From: Streptomyces akebiae
GTDB taxonomy: Bacteria; Actinomycetota; Actinomycetes; Streptomycetales; Streptomycetaceae
Direction of reading: 5' to 3'
DNA length: 64,000 bases
Assembly (NCBI RefSeq): GCF_019599145.1
Contig: NZ_CP080647.1
Location: 5,580,001-5,644,000, forward strand
Made by a program: the position numbers and the translations under genes. Positions 33,077 through 42,903 of the stretch are shown piece by piece. The notes below the pieces were generated by a model that worked only from the letters and a program-made list of their open reading frames with translations, made no database searches and was not told the DNA's origin. The first letter of the stretch is position 1. Each line of letters starts with the position of its first letter.

Positions 33077-34045
33077 TCAAGCGGCCTTTCGCTCCGCGTA
33101 CTCCCCTATCTCCACCATCGGCGGCCGTTCCTCCAGGTCCACCGAGTACGTGCGCGGCTCGAACCCTTCCCGTCCCCGCTCGAACTGCGTCAGCACCGGC
33201 CGGATCAGGTGACCCCGGGCCAGCCGCAGCTGGGCGGTGCGATAGATCGCCGCGGACATGCGGCCCAGCGCCGCCCCGTCCTGGTGGCGGTGTTTGCGGA
33301 CGCCCACGTCGACCTGGGCGAGCGCGTCGAGGCCGACCAGGTGCAGTGCGTCGACCAGCATGCCCAGCTCGATGCCGTAGCCCACCGGGAAGGGCAGCCG
33401 CTCCAGCAGCGAGCGCCGGGCGGCGTACTCGCCGCCGAGCGGCTGGACGAAGCCGGCCAGCTGGGGCCAGTGCATGTTGAGCAGGGGGCGGGCCATGAGT
33501 TCCGTCACACGGCCGCCCTGGCCGGCGGCGGATCCGAGGGGGCGGTCGTACATCGCCTTGACGAGGTCGACACCGGGGTCGGTGAGCAGCGGGCCGACGA
33601 TCCCGGAGACGAAGTCCGACGAGAACTCCTTGAGGTCCGCGTCGATGAAGCAGACGATGTCGCCGGACGTCACCAGCAACGACCGCCACAGGACCTCGCC
33701 CTTGCCGGGCACGGCCGGGACGCGGGGCAGGATGTCGTCACGGTGGACGACCCTGGCTCCGGCGGCCGCCGCGACCTGGGACGTCCGGTCGGTGGACCCG
33801 GAGTCGACGACCACGATCTCGTCGACGAGCGGCACCTGCCGCATCAGGTCGTGGCGGATGATCGCGACGATGTCGCCGACCGTTGCCTCTTCGTTCAGCG
33901 CGGGCAGGACGACGCTGACCGTCTGCCCCGTGGCTCGTTTCGCGGCCATGATCCGGTGGAGCGGGCGGTCGGCCATGGACCAGGAGCGGGTACTCAGCCA
34001 GCGCTCGACTTCCTTCAGCACAGTGCGCGGCTCCTCTGCGTTCAT
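33077..34045 (-). CDS. gpgS: Glucosyl-3-phosphoglycerate synthase
   Basis: A 322-residue GT-A enzyme of family GT81 with TVSVVLPALNEEATVGDIVA, EIVVVDSGSTDRTSQ, the metal motif CFIDADLKEFSSDFV and GVRKHRHQDGAALGRMSAAI. It transfers glucose from NDP-glucose to 3-phosphoglycerate, the first step to glucosylglycerate, a compatible solute and precursor of methylglucose polysaccharides. No phosphatase (gpgP) is adjacent. It neighbours otsA and is divergent from the thrC riboswitch. ATG 34045. Confidence 0.92.
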   Translation of the reverse strand: MNAEEPRTVLKEVERWLSTRSWSMADRPLHRIMAAKRATGQTVSVVLPALNEEATVGDIVAIIRHDLMRQVPLVDEIVVVDSGSTDRTSQVAAAAGARVVHRDDILPRVPAVPGKGEVLWRSLLVTSGDIVCFIDADLKEFSSDFVSGIVGPLLTDPGVDLVKAMYDRPLGSAAGQGGRVTELMARPLLNMHWPQLAGFVQPLGGEYAARRSLLERLPFPVGYGIELGMLVDALHLVGLDALAQVDVGVRKHRHQDGAALGRMSAAIYRTAQLRLARGHLIRPVLTQFERGREGFEPRTYSVDLEERPPMVEIGEYAERKAA

Positions 34046-34154
34046 CTCGCGGTTCGGACGGCTCTCTCAACTGTCCTGGCCTTCGGTTACAGTCTTGGAC
34101 AACGCTGGTGACCATCGCATGTCGCGGCTCGTCGGCGTATACAACCAAATACCG

Positions 34155-34308
34155 CTCATCCAGAGGGGCAGAGGGATACGGCCCGATGAAGCCCCGGCAA
34201 CCCTCCAGCCGGTCTCGTGGCGATCACCGTCGATCGCAACCGCGAGGCTCCCGGCTAGGGAAGGTGCCAAATCCGTCTCACGGCGAAGTGCGTCGTGAGG
34301 AAGATGAG
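34155..34308 (+). ncRNA. SAM-I (S-box) riboswitch upstream of thrC
   Basis: S-box landmarks in order: P1 5' strand CTCATC-CAGAGGGGCAGAGGGA, GGCCCGATGAAGCCCCGGCA followed by ACCCTCC, a long P3 with paired CGATCACCGTCGATCG, AGGGAAGGTGCCAAATCC, P4 CTCACG/CGTGAG, and the P1 3' strand GATGAG (34303-34308), complementary to the start. It ends 19 bases before the thrC ATG. The stretch GGAG...CTCC between the riboswitch and the ATG could form a competing hairpin, so translation control is likely. Confidence 0.9.
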
Positions 34309-34327
34309 GAGAAAGGGCCTCGCCTCC

Positions 34328-35614
34328 ATGGCTGCGCAGACAGTTGCAAGCACCACCGACTCCACAGTAGACCTCGGCCCCGCCGCCGCACTGAGCTGCC
34401 GTGAATGCGGTCACCGCGTATCCCTCGGGCCGGTCTTCGCCTGCGAGGAGTGTTTCGGGCCCCTGGAGATCGCGTACGACTACTCCGCCTACGAAACGGA
34501 CGAGCTGCGCAAGCGGATCGAGTCCGGTCCCGCGAACATCTGGCGGTACGCGCCGCTCCTGCCCGTCCCGGCGGACGTGGCCACCAAGCCGAACATCAAC
34601 CCCGGCTGGACCCAGCTCGTCAAGGCCGACAACCTGGCCGCCGCGCTCGGTGTCGACGCCGGCAAGCTCTTCGTCAAGGACGACTCCGGCAACCCGACGC
34701 ACTCCTTCAAGGACCGGGTCGTCGCCCAGGCCCTGGAGGCGGCCCGCGCCTTCGGCTTCACCACCCTGTCCTGCTCCTCCACGGGCAACCTGGCCGGTGC
34801 CGTCGGCGCCGCCGCCGCCCGCGCCGGCTTCCGGTCCTGCGTGTTCATCCCGCACGACCTGGAGCAGGGCAAGGTCGTCATGGCCGCGATCTACGGCGGC
34901 GAGCTCGTCGGCATCGAAGGCAACTACGACGACGTGAACCGCTTCTGTTCCGAGCTGATCGGCGACCCGGCCGGTGAGGGCTGGGGCTTCGTCAACGTCA
35001 ACCTGCGGCCGTACTACGCGGAGGGGTCGAAGACGCTCGCGTACGAGATCTGCGAGCAGCTCGGCTGGCAGCTCCCGGACCAGCTGGTCGTGCCGATCGC
35101 CTCCGGGTCGCAGCTCACGAAGATCGACAAGGGTCTGCAGGAGCTGATCAAGCTCGGGCTCGTCGAGGACAAGCCCTACAAGATCTTCGGCGCGCAGGCC
35201 GAGGGGTGTTCGCCGGTGTCGGTGGCCTTCAAGGCCGGACACGACGTGGTGCGCCCCCAGAAGCCGAACACCATCGCCAAGTCGCTCGCGATCGGCAACC
35301 CGGCGGACGGGCCGTATGTGCTGGACATCGCGCGGCGGACCGGCGGGGCCGTGGAGGACGTGACGGACGAGCAGGTCGTCGACGCGATCAAGCTGCTGGC
35401 GCGGACCGAGGGGATCTTCGCGGAGACCGCGGGCGGGGTGACCGTCGGAGTGACGAAGAAGCTGATCGAGGACGGCGTTCTCGACCCGACGCTGACCACG
35501 GTCGTGCTCAACACCGGGGACGGCCTGAAGACGCTGGACGCGGTGGCCGGGACCGGACTCACCGCGACCATTCGGCCCAACCTCGATTCGTTCCGTGCGG
35601 CCGGTCTCGCGTAA
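34328..35614 (+). CDS. thrC: Threonine synthase
   Basis: A 428-residue PLP enzyme converting O-phosphohomoserine to threonine. It has an N-terminal four-Cys metal-type motif (LSCRECGHRVSLGPVFACEECF), the PLP lysine in NPTHSFKDRVV, CSSTGNLAGAVGAAAARAGF and LNTGDGLKTLDAV near the end. ATG 34328 is used; GTG 34295 would start inside the riboswitch P1 stem. AAGGG at 34314-34318 is the probable ribosome site. It competes with methionine synthesis for phosphohomoserine, which makes the upstream SAM sensor meaningful. A MoaD/ThiS gene follows after repeat copy F. Confidence 0.93.
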   Translation: MAAQTVASTTDSTVDLGPAAALSCRECGHRVSLGPVFACEECFGPLEIAYDYSAYETDELRKRIESGPANIWRYAPLLPVPADVATKPNINPGWTQLVKADNLAAALGVDAGKLFVKDDSGNPTHSFKDRVVAQALEAARAFGFTTLSCSSTGNLAGAVGAAAARAGFRSCVFIPHDLEQGKVVMAAIYGGELVGIEGNYDDVNRFCSELIGDPAGEGWGFVNVNLRPYYAEGSKTLAYEICEQLGWQLPDQLVVPIASGSQLTKIDKGLQELIKLGLVEDKPYKIFGAQAEGCSPVSVAFKAGHDVVRPQKPNTIAKSLAIGNPADGPYVLDIARRTGGAVEDVTDEQVVDAIKLLARTEGIFAETAGGVTVGVTKKLIEDGVLDPTLTTVVLNTGDGLKTLDAVAGTGLTATIRPNLDSFRAAGLA

Positions 35615-35630
35615 GGGCTGCCAGTCGTTC

Positions 35631-35676
35631 GTCCGCGGGTCCGTGGGGGCTGGTCGCGCCCACGCGGCGGTAGCCG
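35631..35676. repeat. Dispersed intergenic repeat, copy F (partial)
   Basis: GTCCGCGGGTCCGTGGGGGC followed by TGGTCGCGCCCACGCGGCGG matches the first half of the family, then diverges. It lies between thrC and the sulfur-carrier gene. Confidence 0.65.
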
Positions 35677-35733
35677 CCCATTGAGCACGGTCCCGCCCCC
35701 CAACTCTTCTGCACCGACCGGAGGTCACAAGTC

Positions 35734-36009
35734 ATGAGCGTCAACGTCCGCATTCCGACCATCCTTCGCACCTACACCGGGGGCCAGGCCGAGGTGAGTG
35801 CCGAAGGGGCGACCCTCGGCGAGGTCATCGCCGATCTGGAGAAGAACCACAACGGGATCGCCGCCCGGGTGCTCGACGATCAGGGCAAGTTGCGGCGTTT
35901 CGTGAATGTGTACGTGAATGACGACGATGTCCGGTTCGAGCAGGGCCTGGAGACGGCCACGCCGGACGGTGCGGGTGTGTCGATCATTCCCGCGGTCGCC
36001 GGTGGCTGA
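35734..36009 (+). CDS. MoaD/ThiS-family sulfur-carrier protein
   Basis: A 91-residue ubiquitin-like protein: MSVNVRIPTILRTYTGGQAE, FVNVYVNDDDVRFEQGLETA, ending VSIIPAVAGG. The C-terminal Gly-Gly is the site of thiocarboxylate formation by an E1-like enzyme. Position after thrC and the NVYVNDDD...VSIIPAVAGG pattern fit the CysO-like carriers of actinobacterial cysteine synthesis or a general thiocarboxylate donor. GGAGG lies 10 bases before the ATG. Confidence 0.9.
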   Translation: MSVNVRIPTILRTYTGGQAEVSAEGATLGEVIADLEKNHNGIAARVLDDQGKLRRFVNVYVNDDDVRFEQGLETATPDGAGVSIIPAVAGG

Positions 36010-36069
36010 CCGCCGCGCCGTACCGGTCGGTAGTAACCGTCGGTAACTTTGATTACCGAGAGTTCATCG

Positions 36070-36106
36070 AATTGCCCCCTCCGTGAGAGAAGCGGAGGGG
36101 GCAATT
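36070..36106. terminator. Strong terminator of the thrC-sulfur carrier unit
   Basis: There are perfect 14-base arms AATTGCCCCCTCCG (36070-36083) and CGGAGGGGGCAATT (36093-36106), followed by CTCT. Confidence 0.9.
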
Positions 36107-36109
36107 CTC

Positions 36110-36471
36110 TATGGTTGAGCACTGTAGAGTTGGGGAACCCGGTCCGATCGCCGTAGTGATTCCTTGCCGGTCGCATATTTGATCGCGCCGCACGCCCTAT
36201 ATGAAGTAGCCAAAGTGTGCAGGCCTTTTGCGTATTTCGTTCCTTTTGTGGGGCCCGACTTGCCCTGAATTCGGGCGAATTGTTCGTACATTCCCGACCG
36301 GTCGTGTCCAGAATTCTCGTCCGATTGACCTGTTGCAGAGGGCAGTTGGACAGATACATTCGGCCGCGGTCGACGCGTTCCGGCGCACACCCCCAACCGT
36401 TGGGGGGTGAGGTCTGACCCGGATCCGCGAAGTGTGGATCTGTGCAAGGGCCAGTAATAGGGGAGTTAGGC
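36110..36471 (+). promoter_or_regulatory. Long, AT-richer leader/promoter region of the cold-shock gene
   Basis: No gene is supported in these 362 bases. GC is close to half, far below the surroundings, with TTTTGCGTATTTCGTTCCTT and GAATTCGGGCGAATTGTTCG blocks. The long open frame on the minus strand has no protein-like composition. Long structured 5' leaders are typical of csp mRNAs, where they act as thermosensors. The ribosome site GGGGAG is at 36460-36465. Confidence 0.55.
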
Positions 36472-36678
36472 ATGGCTCAGGGCACCGTCAAGTGGTTCAA
36501 CGCGGAGAAGGGGTACGGCTTCATCGCGGTCGACGGTGGTGCGGATGTTTTCGTCCACTACAGCGCGATCCAGATGGACGGTTACCGCACCCTGGAAGAG
36601 GGCCAGCGGGTCGAGTTCGAGATCTCGCAGGGTCAGAAGGGGCCGCAGGCGGACATGGTCCGACTGGCGGCCGGCTGA
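36472..36678 (+). CDS. Cold-shock protein (CspA family)
   Basis: A 68-residue single CSD domain: [20 protein letters not shown] contains RNP1 (KGYGFI), DVFVHYSAI contains RNP2 (VFVHY), ending ADMVRLAAG. It binds single-stranded RNA/DNA as a chaperone and antiterminator. Full family length, intact aromatic residues. It lies between the thrC unit and groEL in the same orientation as S. coelicolor SCO4295. Confidence 0.96.
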   Translation: MAQGTVKWFNAEKGYGFIAVDGGADVFVHYSAIQMDGYRTLEEGQRVEFEISQGQKGPQADMVRLAAG

Positions 36679-36725
36679 AGTACGCGCCGGGTTCAACGCA
36701 GCGACGTTCTTCGTTCTTCATGGGA

Positions 36726-36756
36726 GGGCTCGCACCCCGTTTCGGGGTGCGAGCCC
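36726..36756. terminator. Cold-shock gene terminator
   Basis: There are perfect 13-base arms GGGCTCGCACCCC (36726-36738) and GGGGTGCGAGCCC (36744-36756) with a 5-base loop, followed by TCTCG. Confidence 0.88.
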
Positions 36757-36798
36757 TCTCGTGTGTGGGGCCGCCGGCCCGGCAGGCGCACGGGCTGA

Positions 36799-38679
<1,881 letters not shown>

Positions 38680-38709
38680 TCGACCCCGGTCGATCACCGT
38701 CCTTCGCAC

Positions 38710-38749
38710 CGAGGGCGGCACCCCCTGGAGACAGGGGGTGCCGCCCTCG
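38710..38749. terminator. groEL terminator
   Basis: There are perfect 17-base arms CGAGGGCGGCACCCCCT (38710-38726) and AGGGGGTGCCGCCCTCG (38733-38749) with a 6-base loop. Confidence 0.93.
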
Positions 38750-38915
38750 GGCGTTTCCGGCACGTCGCGGGCCGGAAACGTGGTGTGCTCGGGGTCACAG
38801 TGGACGCGGGAGCGGGGGCGGAATCCTGTGGCCGGTCGTGTGGTTGTGCGGAGAGGCGCGCGCTATATGCGTGCGCATGGAATTCATTCCGCTCTCCCCC
38901 TCAAGGAGTCCCCAC

Positions 38916-40067
38916 GTGACCACCGCCTCCACCGCCCCCACCGCTTCCGCCACTGGCTCCACGTCCCGCGCCGCCGAGGTGCTGTCCCGGCCCGTCACGA
39001 TCAACGGGCTGACCGTGCCGAACCGGATCGCGATGGCGCCGATGACGCGGGTGTTCTCGCCCGGTGGGGTGCCGGGGGCGGATGTGGCCTCGTACTACGG
39101 GCGGCGGGCCGCCGCGGGGGTCGGGCTGATCGTGACCGAGGGGACGTACGTCGGGCACGAGACGGCGGGGGATCTCGACGGGGTGCCCCGGTTCGCCGGT
39201 GAGGAGCAGCTCGCGGGGTGGGCGAAGGTCGCGGAGGCCGTGCACGCCGGGGGCGGCACGATCGTGCCGCAGCTGTGGCACATCGGGACCGTCCGGCAGC
39301 AGGGCAAGCTCTTCCCGGACGCCCCCGTGTTCGGCCCCTCCGGTCTGCGGGTCGACGGCACCGAGGCGGCAGGCGGCCGGGCCATGACCCAGGCCGACAT
39401 CGACGAGGTCATCGCGGCCTTCGCCAAGTCCGCCGCCGAGGCGGAGCGCATCGGCATGGACGGCGTCGAGATCCACGGGGCCCACGGCTACCTCGTCGAC
39501 CAGTTCCTCTGGGAGCGCACCAACCGCCGTACGGACGCCTACGGCGGTGACCCGGTCGCCCGGACGAAGTTCGCGGCGGAGATCGTGGCGGCCGTGCGGG
39601 ACTCCGTGTCCGCCGACTTCCCCGTCATCTTCCGCTACTCGCAGTGGAAGCAGGAGGCGTACGACGCGCGTCTCGCCGAGACGCCGCAGGAACTGGAGGC
39701 GGTGCTGAACCCGCTGGTGGCGGCCGGTGTCGACGCGTTCCACGCGTCCACGCGCCGCTACTGGCAGGCGGAGTTCGAGGGCTCGGAGCTGAACCTCGCG
39801 GGCTGGACGAAGAAGCTCACCGGCAAGCCCACCATCACGGTGGGCTCGGTCGGTCTGGACGGGGAGTTCCTCGCCGCGTTCGCCGGCGAGGAGGCGACGA
39901 CGAAGGGGATCGACGACCTGCTGGACGGTCTGGAGGCCGAGGAGTTCGACCTCGTCGCCGTGGGCCGTGCGCTGCTCCAGGACCCCGAGTGGGCGGCGAA
40001 GGTGCTCGGCGGCCGCTTCGACGAGCTGAAGACGTTCGAGCCGTCGGCGCTGGGGTCGCTCAGCTGA
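38916..40067 (+). CDS. Old-yellow-enzyme-type NADH:flavin oxidoreductase
   Basis: A 383-residue FMN TIM barrel: VTINGLTVPNRIAMAPMTRV (start of barrel), TIVPQLWHIGTV, GMDGVEIHGAHGYLVDQFLW (substrate/FMN site), TITVGSVGLDGEFL and DLVAVGRALLQDPEWAAKV. It reduces activated C=C bonds or xenobiotics; the natural substrate is unknown. The start is GTG 38916 with AAGGAG seven bases before. The first 20 residues are Ser/Thr/Ala-rich and not conserved. It is monocistronic. Confidence 0.9.
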   Translation: MTTASTAPTASATGSTSRAAEVLSRPVTINGLTVPNRIAMAPMTRVFSPGGVPGADVASYYGRRAAAGVGLIVTEGTYVGHETAGDLDGVPRFAGEEQLAGWAKVAEAVHAGGGTIVPQLWHIGTVRQQGKLFPDAPVFGPSGLRVDGTEAAGGRAMTQADIDEVIAAFAKSAAEAERIGMDGVEIHGAHGYLVDQFLWERTNRRTDAYGGDPVARTKFAAEIVAAVRDSVSADFPVIFRYSQWKQEAYDARLAETPQELEAVLNPLVAAGVDAFHASTRRYWQAEFEGSELNLAGWTKKLTGKPTITVGSVGLDGEFLAAFAGEEATTKGIDDLLDGLEAEEFDLVAVGRALLQDPEWAAKVLGGRFDELKTFEPSALGSLS

Positions 40068-40093
40068 GTCGCCCCCCGCGCCGGGCTCGTGCC

Positions 40094-40142
40094 GGGCCCC
40101 GCGCTGGGCCCGCGTTGGGCCCGCGTTGGGCCCGCGCCGGGG
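40094..40142. repeat. 11-base tandem repeat GGGCCCGCGTT
   Basis: About four units (two exact GGGCCCGCGTT, two variants) directly after the OYE gene. Each unit contains GGGCCC, so the array can self-pair. Confidence 0.85.
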
Positions 40143-40228
40143 ATCTTTCGCCAAGTCTCCCCAGTACCCGGCGGTAGCGAACCAATTCCGTCATATGTGT
40201 CGTTGTAGTGTCGTGGCACAGCGCCGTC

Positions 40229-40269
40229 GGCGCCCCAACTCTCCTGATTGCACGGGGAGTTGGGGCGCC
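40229..40269. terminator. Large hairpin before the SOD-like gene
   Basis: There are 16-base arms GGCGCCCCAACTCTCC (40229-40244) and GGGGAGTTGGGGCGCC (40254-40269) with one G.U and a 9-base loop. It is 160 bases after the OYE stop and 57 before the next ATG, so it could terminate the first or attenuate the second gene. Confidence 0.75.
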
Positions 40270-40325
40270 GATGCGCTGACCGTCCCTTGACGGTCCCCTT
40301 CCCCCACGAATCGGACAAGATACCC

Positions 40326-40949
40326 ATGGCACGACACAAGCTCACCCTCAAGCACAAGCGGTTCCTCGCGGCCGGTGCCGCCGTCGCGGCCATCGCGGGC
40401 GGCCTCGGCGTCGCCGCGAACGCGGGCGCCAGCGAGACGGTCGAGAAGAAGGCACCGGTGCCGAAGGTCGTCGTCAAGACGGTGTTCGCCCCGGCCGACA
40501 CCGCCGATGTCGCGACCGCCGTCACCTACGACACCGCCCTGGTCCCGGTCGCCGGGCGGGTGCAGGTCAAGGAGGAGCTGCGGCGCGACGGCGGTACGCG
40601 GATCGAGCTGCGGCTGCGGGACCTCGCCGCGAACCGCGTCTACGGCGCGCACGTCCACACCAAACCGTGCGGCAAGCTGCCCGCCGACGCCGGGCCGCAC
40701 TACCAGGACGAGCTCGACCCGAACCAGCCGTCCGTCGACCCGGCGTACGCCAACCCTGAGAACGAGGTGTGGCTCGACGTGCGGACGAACGAGGACGGTT
40801 CGGCCCGCTCGATCGCCACCGTCGACTGGCGCTTCCGGGCCGACGGGGCCCGCTCGGTGGTGCTCCACACGGCGGCCACCTCCACCCACGCGGGGCACGC
40901 CGGCACGGCCGGGGCGCGGCTGGCCTGCGTGAACGTTCCCTTCAAGTAG
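40326..40949 (+). CDS. Secreted Cu/Zn-superoxide-dismutase-like protein
   Basis: A 207-residue protein with a Lys/Arg-rich N-terminus, a hydrophobic core and ANAGASE, an export signal. The SOD_Cu-like beta-barrel shows YGAHVHTKPCGKLPADAGPH (copper-type His and disulfide Cys) and AGTAGARLACVNV (second Cys). Some canonical metal ligands of true CuZn-SOD are not evident, so catalytic activity is uncertain; it could be a copper-binding or structural relative. Confidence 0.75.
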   Translation: MARHKLTLKHKRFLAAGAAVAAIAGGLGVAANAGASETVEKKAPVPKVVVKTVFAPADTADVATAVTYDTALVPVAGRVQVKEELRRDGGTRIELRLRDLAANRVYGAHVHTKPCGKLPADAGPHYQDELDPNQPSVDPAYANPENEVWLDVRTNEDGSARSIATVDWRFRADGARSVVLHTAATSTHAGHAGTAGARLACVNVPFK

Positions 40950-41010
40950 GAGCCTCCGGCGGGGAACCCGCGGGCGCGGCCGGTAGCCGGTATCCGGTAT
41001 CCGGTAGTGG

Positions 41011-41691
41011 TCAGTCGGCGTAGTCCTTGAGCTTCTCGGTGTCGAGCGTGATGCTCACGGGCGCCGGGATCTCGACGGTCGCGCCCCACGGGTGGGACTC
41101 GGTCTGCCGGTACCGGCCGTCCTTCGGTTCGCTGAACACGGTGACGGTGGTGTTGTCGCGGTCGATGAGCAGGTAGACGGGGATCTCGGCCGCCGCGTAG
41201 CCGAGGGGCTTGTCGACGCGGTCGCGCTGGTCGGTGTCGCGGTCGTGCGAGGTGATCTCCACGGCCATGAGGGCGCCGGTCGGGTCGGACCACTCGCCGT
41301 CCTGCACGAAGTGGTCCACCGGTGCCAGGAAGCCGTCGGTGCGGGCGCGACCCTTCCGATATGCCTCTGCCTTCACACCACGCTCGGGCGCGAGGTCGAG
41401 GTCTGGCCGCTGCTGCATGCAGTGGCGCAGCAGCCACATGAAGATCGACGTGTGCTTGCCGTCCGGCACTGCCTTGACCTCTACTTTTCCGTTGATGTAC
41501 TCAAGCCGCACGGTCTCGGGAGCCACGGCGGCCAGCTCCTCGAACTCGTCGACGTCGAGCGGGCCGTGCCGGACGCACAGCCTCCCGCCGAGAAACTCCA
41601 GCCGGTTCCGCAGTTCCCGGGGGGCCCTGCGGACGAGTTCCTCGAAGTCCTCGACGGACATCTGCGGGTGCTCAGCGGTGTCAGGGGTCAT
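41011..41691 (-). CDS. Uma2-family (DUF820) PD-(D/E)XK endonuclease-like protein
   Basis: A 226-residue protein with VRLEYINGKVEVKAVPDGKH, ALMAVEITSHDRDTDQRDRV and YAAAEIPVYLLIDRDNTTVT. The E-x-T region and following Asp fit the PD-(D/E)XK fold. AGGAGG precedes ATG 41691. Streptomyces carry many Uma2 copies with unknown role. The N-terminal DFEELVRRAPRELRNRLEF and DEFEELAAVAPETVRLEY look like an internal duplication. Confidence 0.85.
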   Translation of the reverse strand: MTPDTAEHPQMSVEDFEELVRRAPRELRNRLEFLGGRLCVRHGPLDVDEFEELAAVAPETVRLEYINGKVEVKAVPDGKHTSIFMWLLRHCMQQRPDLDLAPERGVKAEAYRKGRARTDGFLAPVDHFVQDGEWSDPTGALMAVEITSHDRDTDQRDRVDKPLGYAAAEIPVYLLIDRDNTTVTVFSEPKDGRYRQTESHPWGATVEIPAPVSITLDTEKLKDYAD

Positions 41692-41750
41692 GGTGTCGCC
41701 TCCTTCCTCCCATCGTGCCCCGGCGTGGTGTCGGCGGACCGTAGGAGCGG

Positions 41751-42671
41751 TCATACGGGTGTCCCCTCTCGTGGCTGTTGTGACATCGCCGCACGGATCT
41801 GGGCCGCGTGGGTGCGGACCGCGGCGGCGGACAGGGGCGCCTTGGAGTGGGCTGGGGCGCGTTCGCCGCGGCACGCGCCGCAGACGCCGCCCGGCAGGGC
41901 TTCCGGGCGGCCCGGGGTGCGGCAGTGGGCGCATTCCAGCATGCGGAGGGGAGGACGTGAGAGCTCTGGCTCCGGGGTGCGTTCCGGCAACGGCACCGGT
42001 TCAGGCGGGAGCTTGTCGCGCAGACGGGTGCGGATGAGGGCGGCCGGGCTGTGGACGGGGGTGGGGAGGCCGCTGGTGAGGGCCCGGTTGATCTGCTCCT
42101 CCGTGGCGCCGCGTTCGAACCACGGGGTCAGGAGCGGGGCCAGGGCCACGCAGTCGGCCTGCGACAGGGTCAGGACCGGCGTCGTACGGCCCAGGGCGGC
42201 GAGCAGGATGTGGGCGCGGGAGCGGGTGGGACGGGCTCGGTCCGGTTCCTCTTCGGGTACGTCACCCCGCGTGAACCTCGCCCACCAGGTGTCGTCGCGC
42301 GCGGTACGGGAGAACCACGTTCGGGTGATCCACTGCGACGTCCCCGACTTGGCGGTCAGGTGTTCGCGGCCCCGGCGCAAGTGGCCCGCGTCCTGAAGCC
42401 TGTTGAGGGCCGTACGCAGGGCGCATTGGCCGTACGGCAGCTCCTTGGCCAGCGTCTTCACGCTGATGTCGGCACCGTCGGGGAGGCGGTCGATGTACGC
42501 GGCGATCGCTGCTTCGCGGGGTGGGAGGCCGGCGAAGTCGTGTGCCGTGTGGGGGAGTTGGCCGGGGGCGGCGCGCTTGCCGTAGCCCGGGTTGGCCATG
42601 GGGTGACGGTGCGGAGGGTGCGGGTCCGCGTGCGCGGGCAGGGGGGCAGCACTAGAGTTGGCAGCAGCCAT
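41751..42671 (-). CDS. Helix-turn-helix DNA-binding protein with Cys motif
   Basis: A 306-residue protein: a winged-helix segment PDGADISVKTLAKELPYGQC then ALRTALNRLQDAGHLRRG, and a C-terminal zinc-type CAHCRTPGRPEALPGGVCGAC. It is found singly in many streptomycetes; function unknown. ATG 42671 (MAAANSSAAPLPAHADP) is chosen over far-upstream codons because the hairpin at 42704 lies between. It is 59 bases from the Uma2 start, same strand. Confidence 0.72.
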   Translation of the reverse strand: MAAANSSAAPLPAHADPHPPHRHPMANPGYGKRAAPGQLPHTAHDFAGLPPREAAIAAYIDRLPDGADISVKTLAKELPYGQCALRTALNRLQDAGHLRRGREHLTAKSGTSQWITRTWFSRTARDDTWWARFTRGDVPEEEPDRARPTRSRAHILLAALGRTTPVLTLSQADCVALAPLLTPWFERGATEEQINRALTSGLPTPVHSPAALIRTRLRDKLPPEPVPLPERTPEPELSRPPLRMLECAHCRTPGRPEALPGGVCGACRGERAPAHSKAPLSAAAVRTHAAQIRAAMSQQPREGTPV

Positions 42672-42703
42672 GGGGATCGAGTCGCTTTCGATCTCGTAGG
42701 TCA

Positions 42704-42739
42704 AGCCCCCGCAGGTGTTGGTAGCACCTGGCGGGGGCT
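42704..42739. terminator. Hairpin terminator or attenuator
   Basis: The stem AGCCCCCGC (42704-42712) pairs with GCGGGGGCT (42731-42739), with an inner AGGTG/CACCT pair. It lies 33 bases upstream of the HTH gene start and 165 bases after the DinB stop on the same strand. It can end the DinB transcript or attenuate the HTH gene. Confidence 0.7.
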
Positions 42740-42903
42740 GTTTCGTCTGCGGGCACCGTATCAGCACCGTCACGGTGCGTGGCAAGTCGAACGCGTGACG
42801 TCAACTTGCCGGGTGGGAGGGTGGGTTGAGGCCCACCTCCCGTTCCGAAAAAAGAGGGCTCGCGGCTGGTGGCTTGAGCTTCGGGGCCGGTTCCGCCCGC
42901 GCG

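Noticed and set aside
35880..36473. 197-codon minus-strand frame opposite the csp leader
   Set aside because: No codon bias, no motif, overlaps the sulfur-carrier gene and a terminator.
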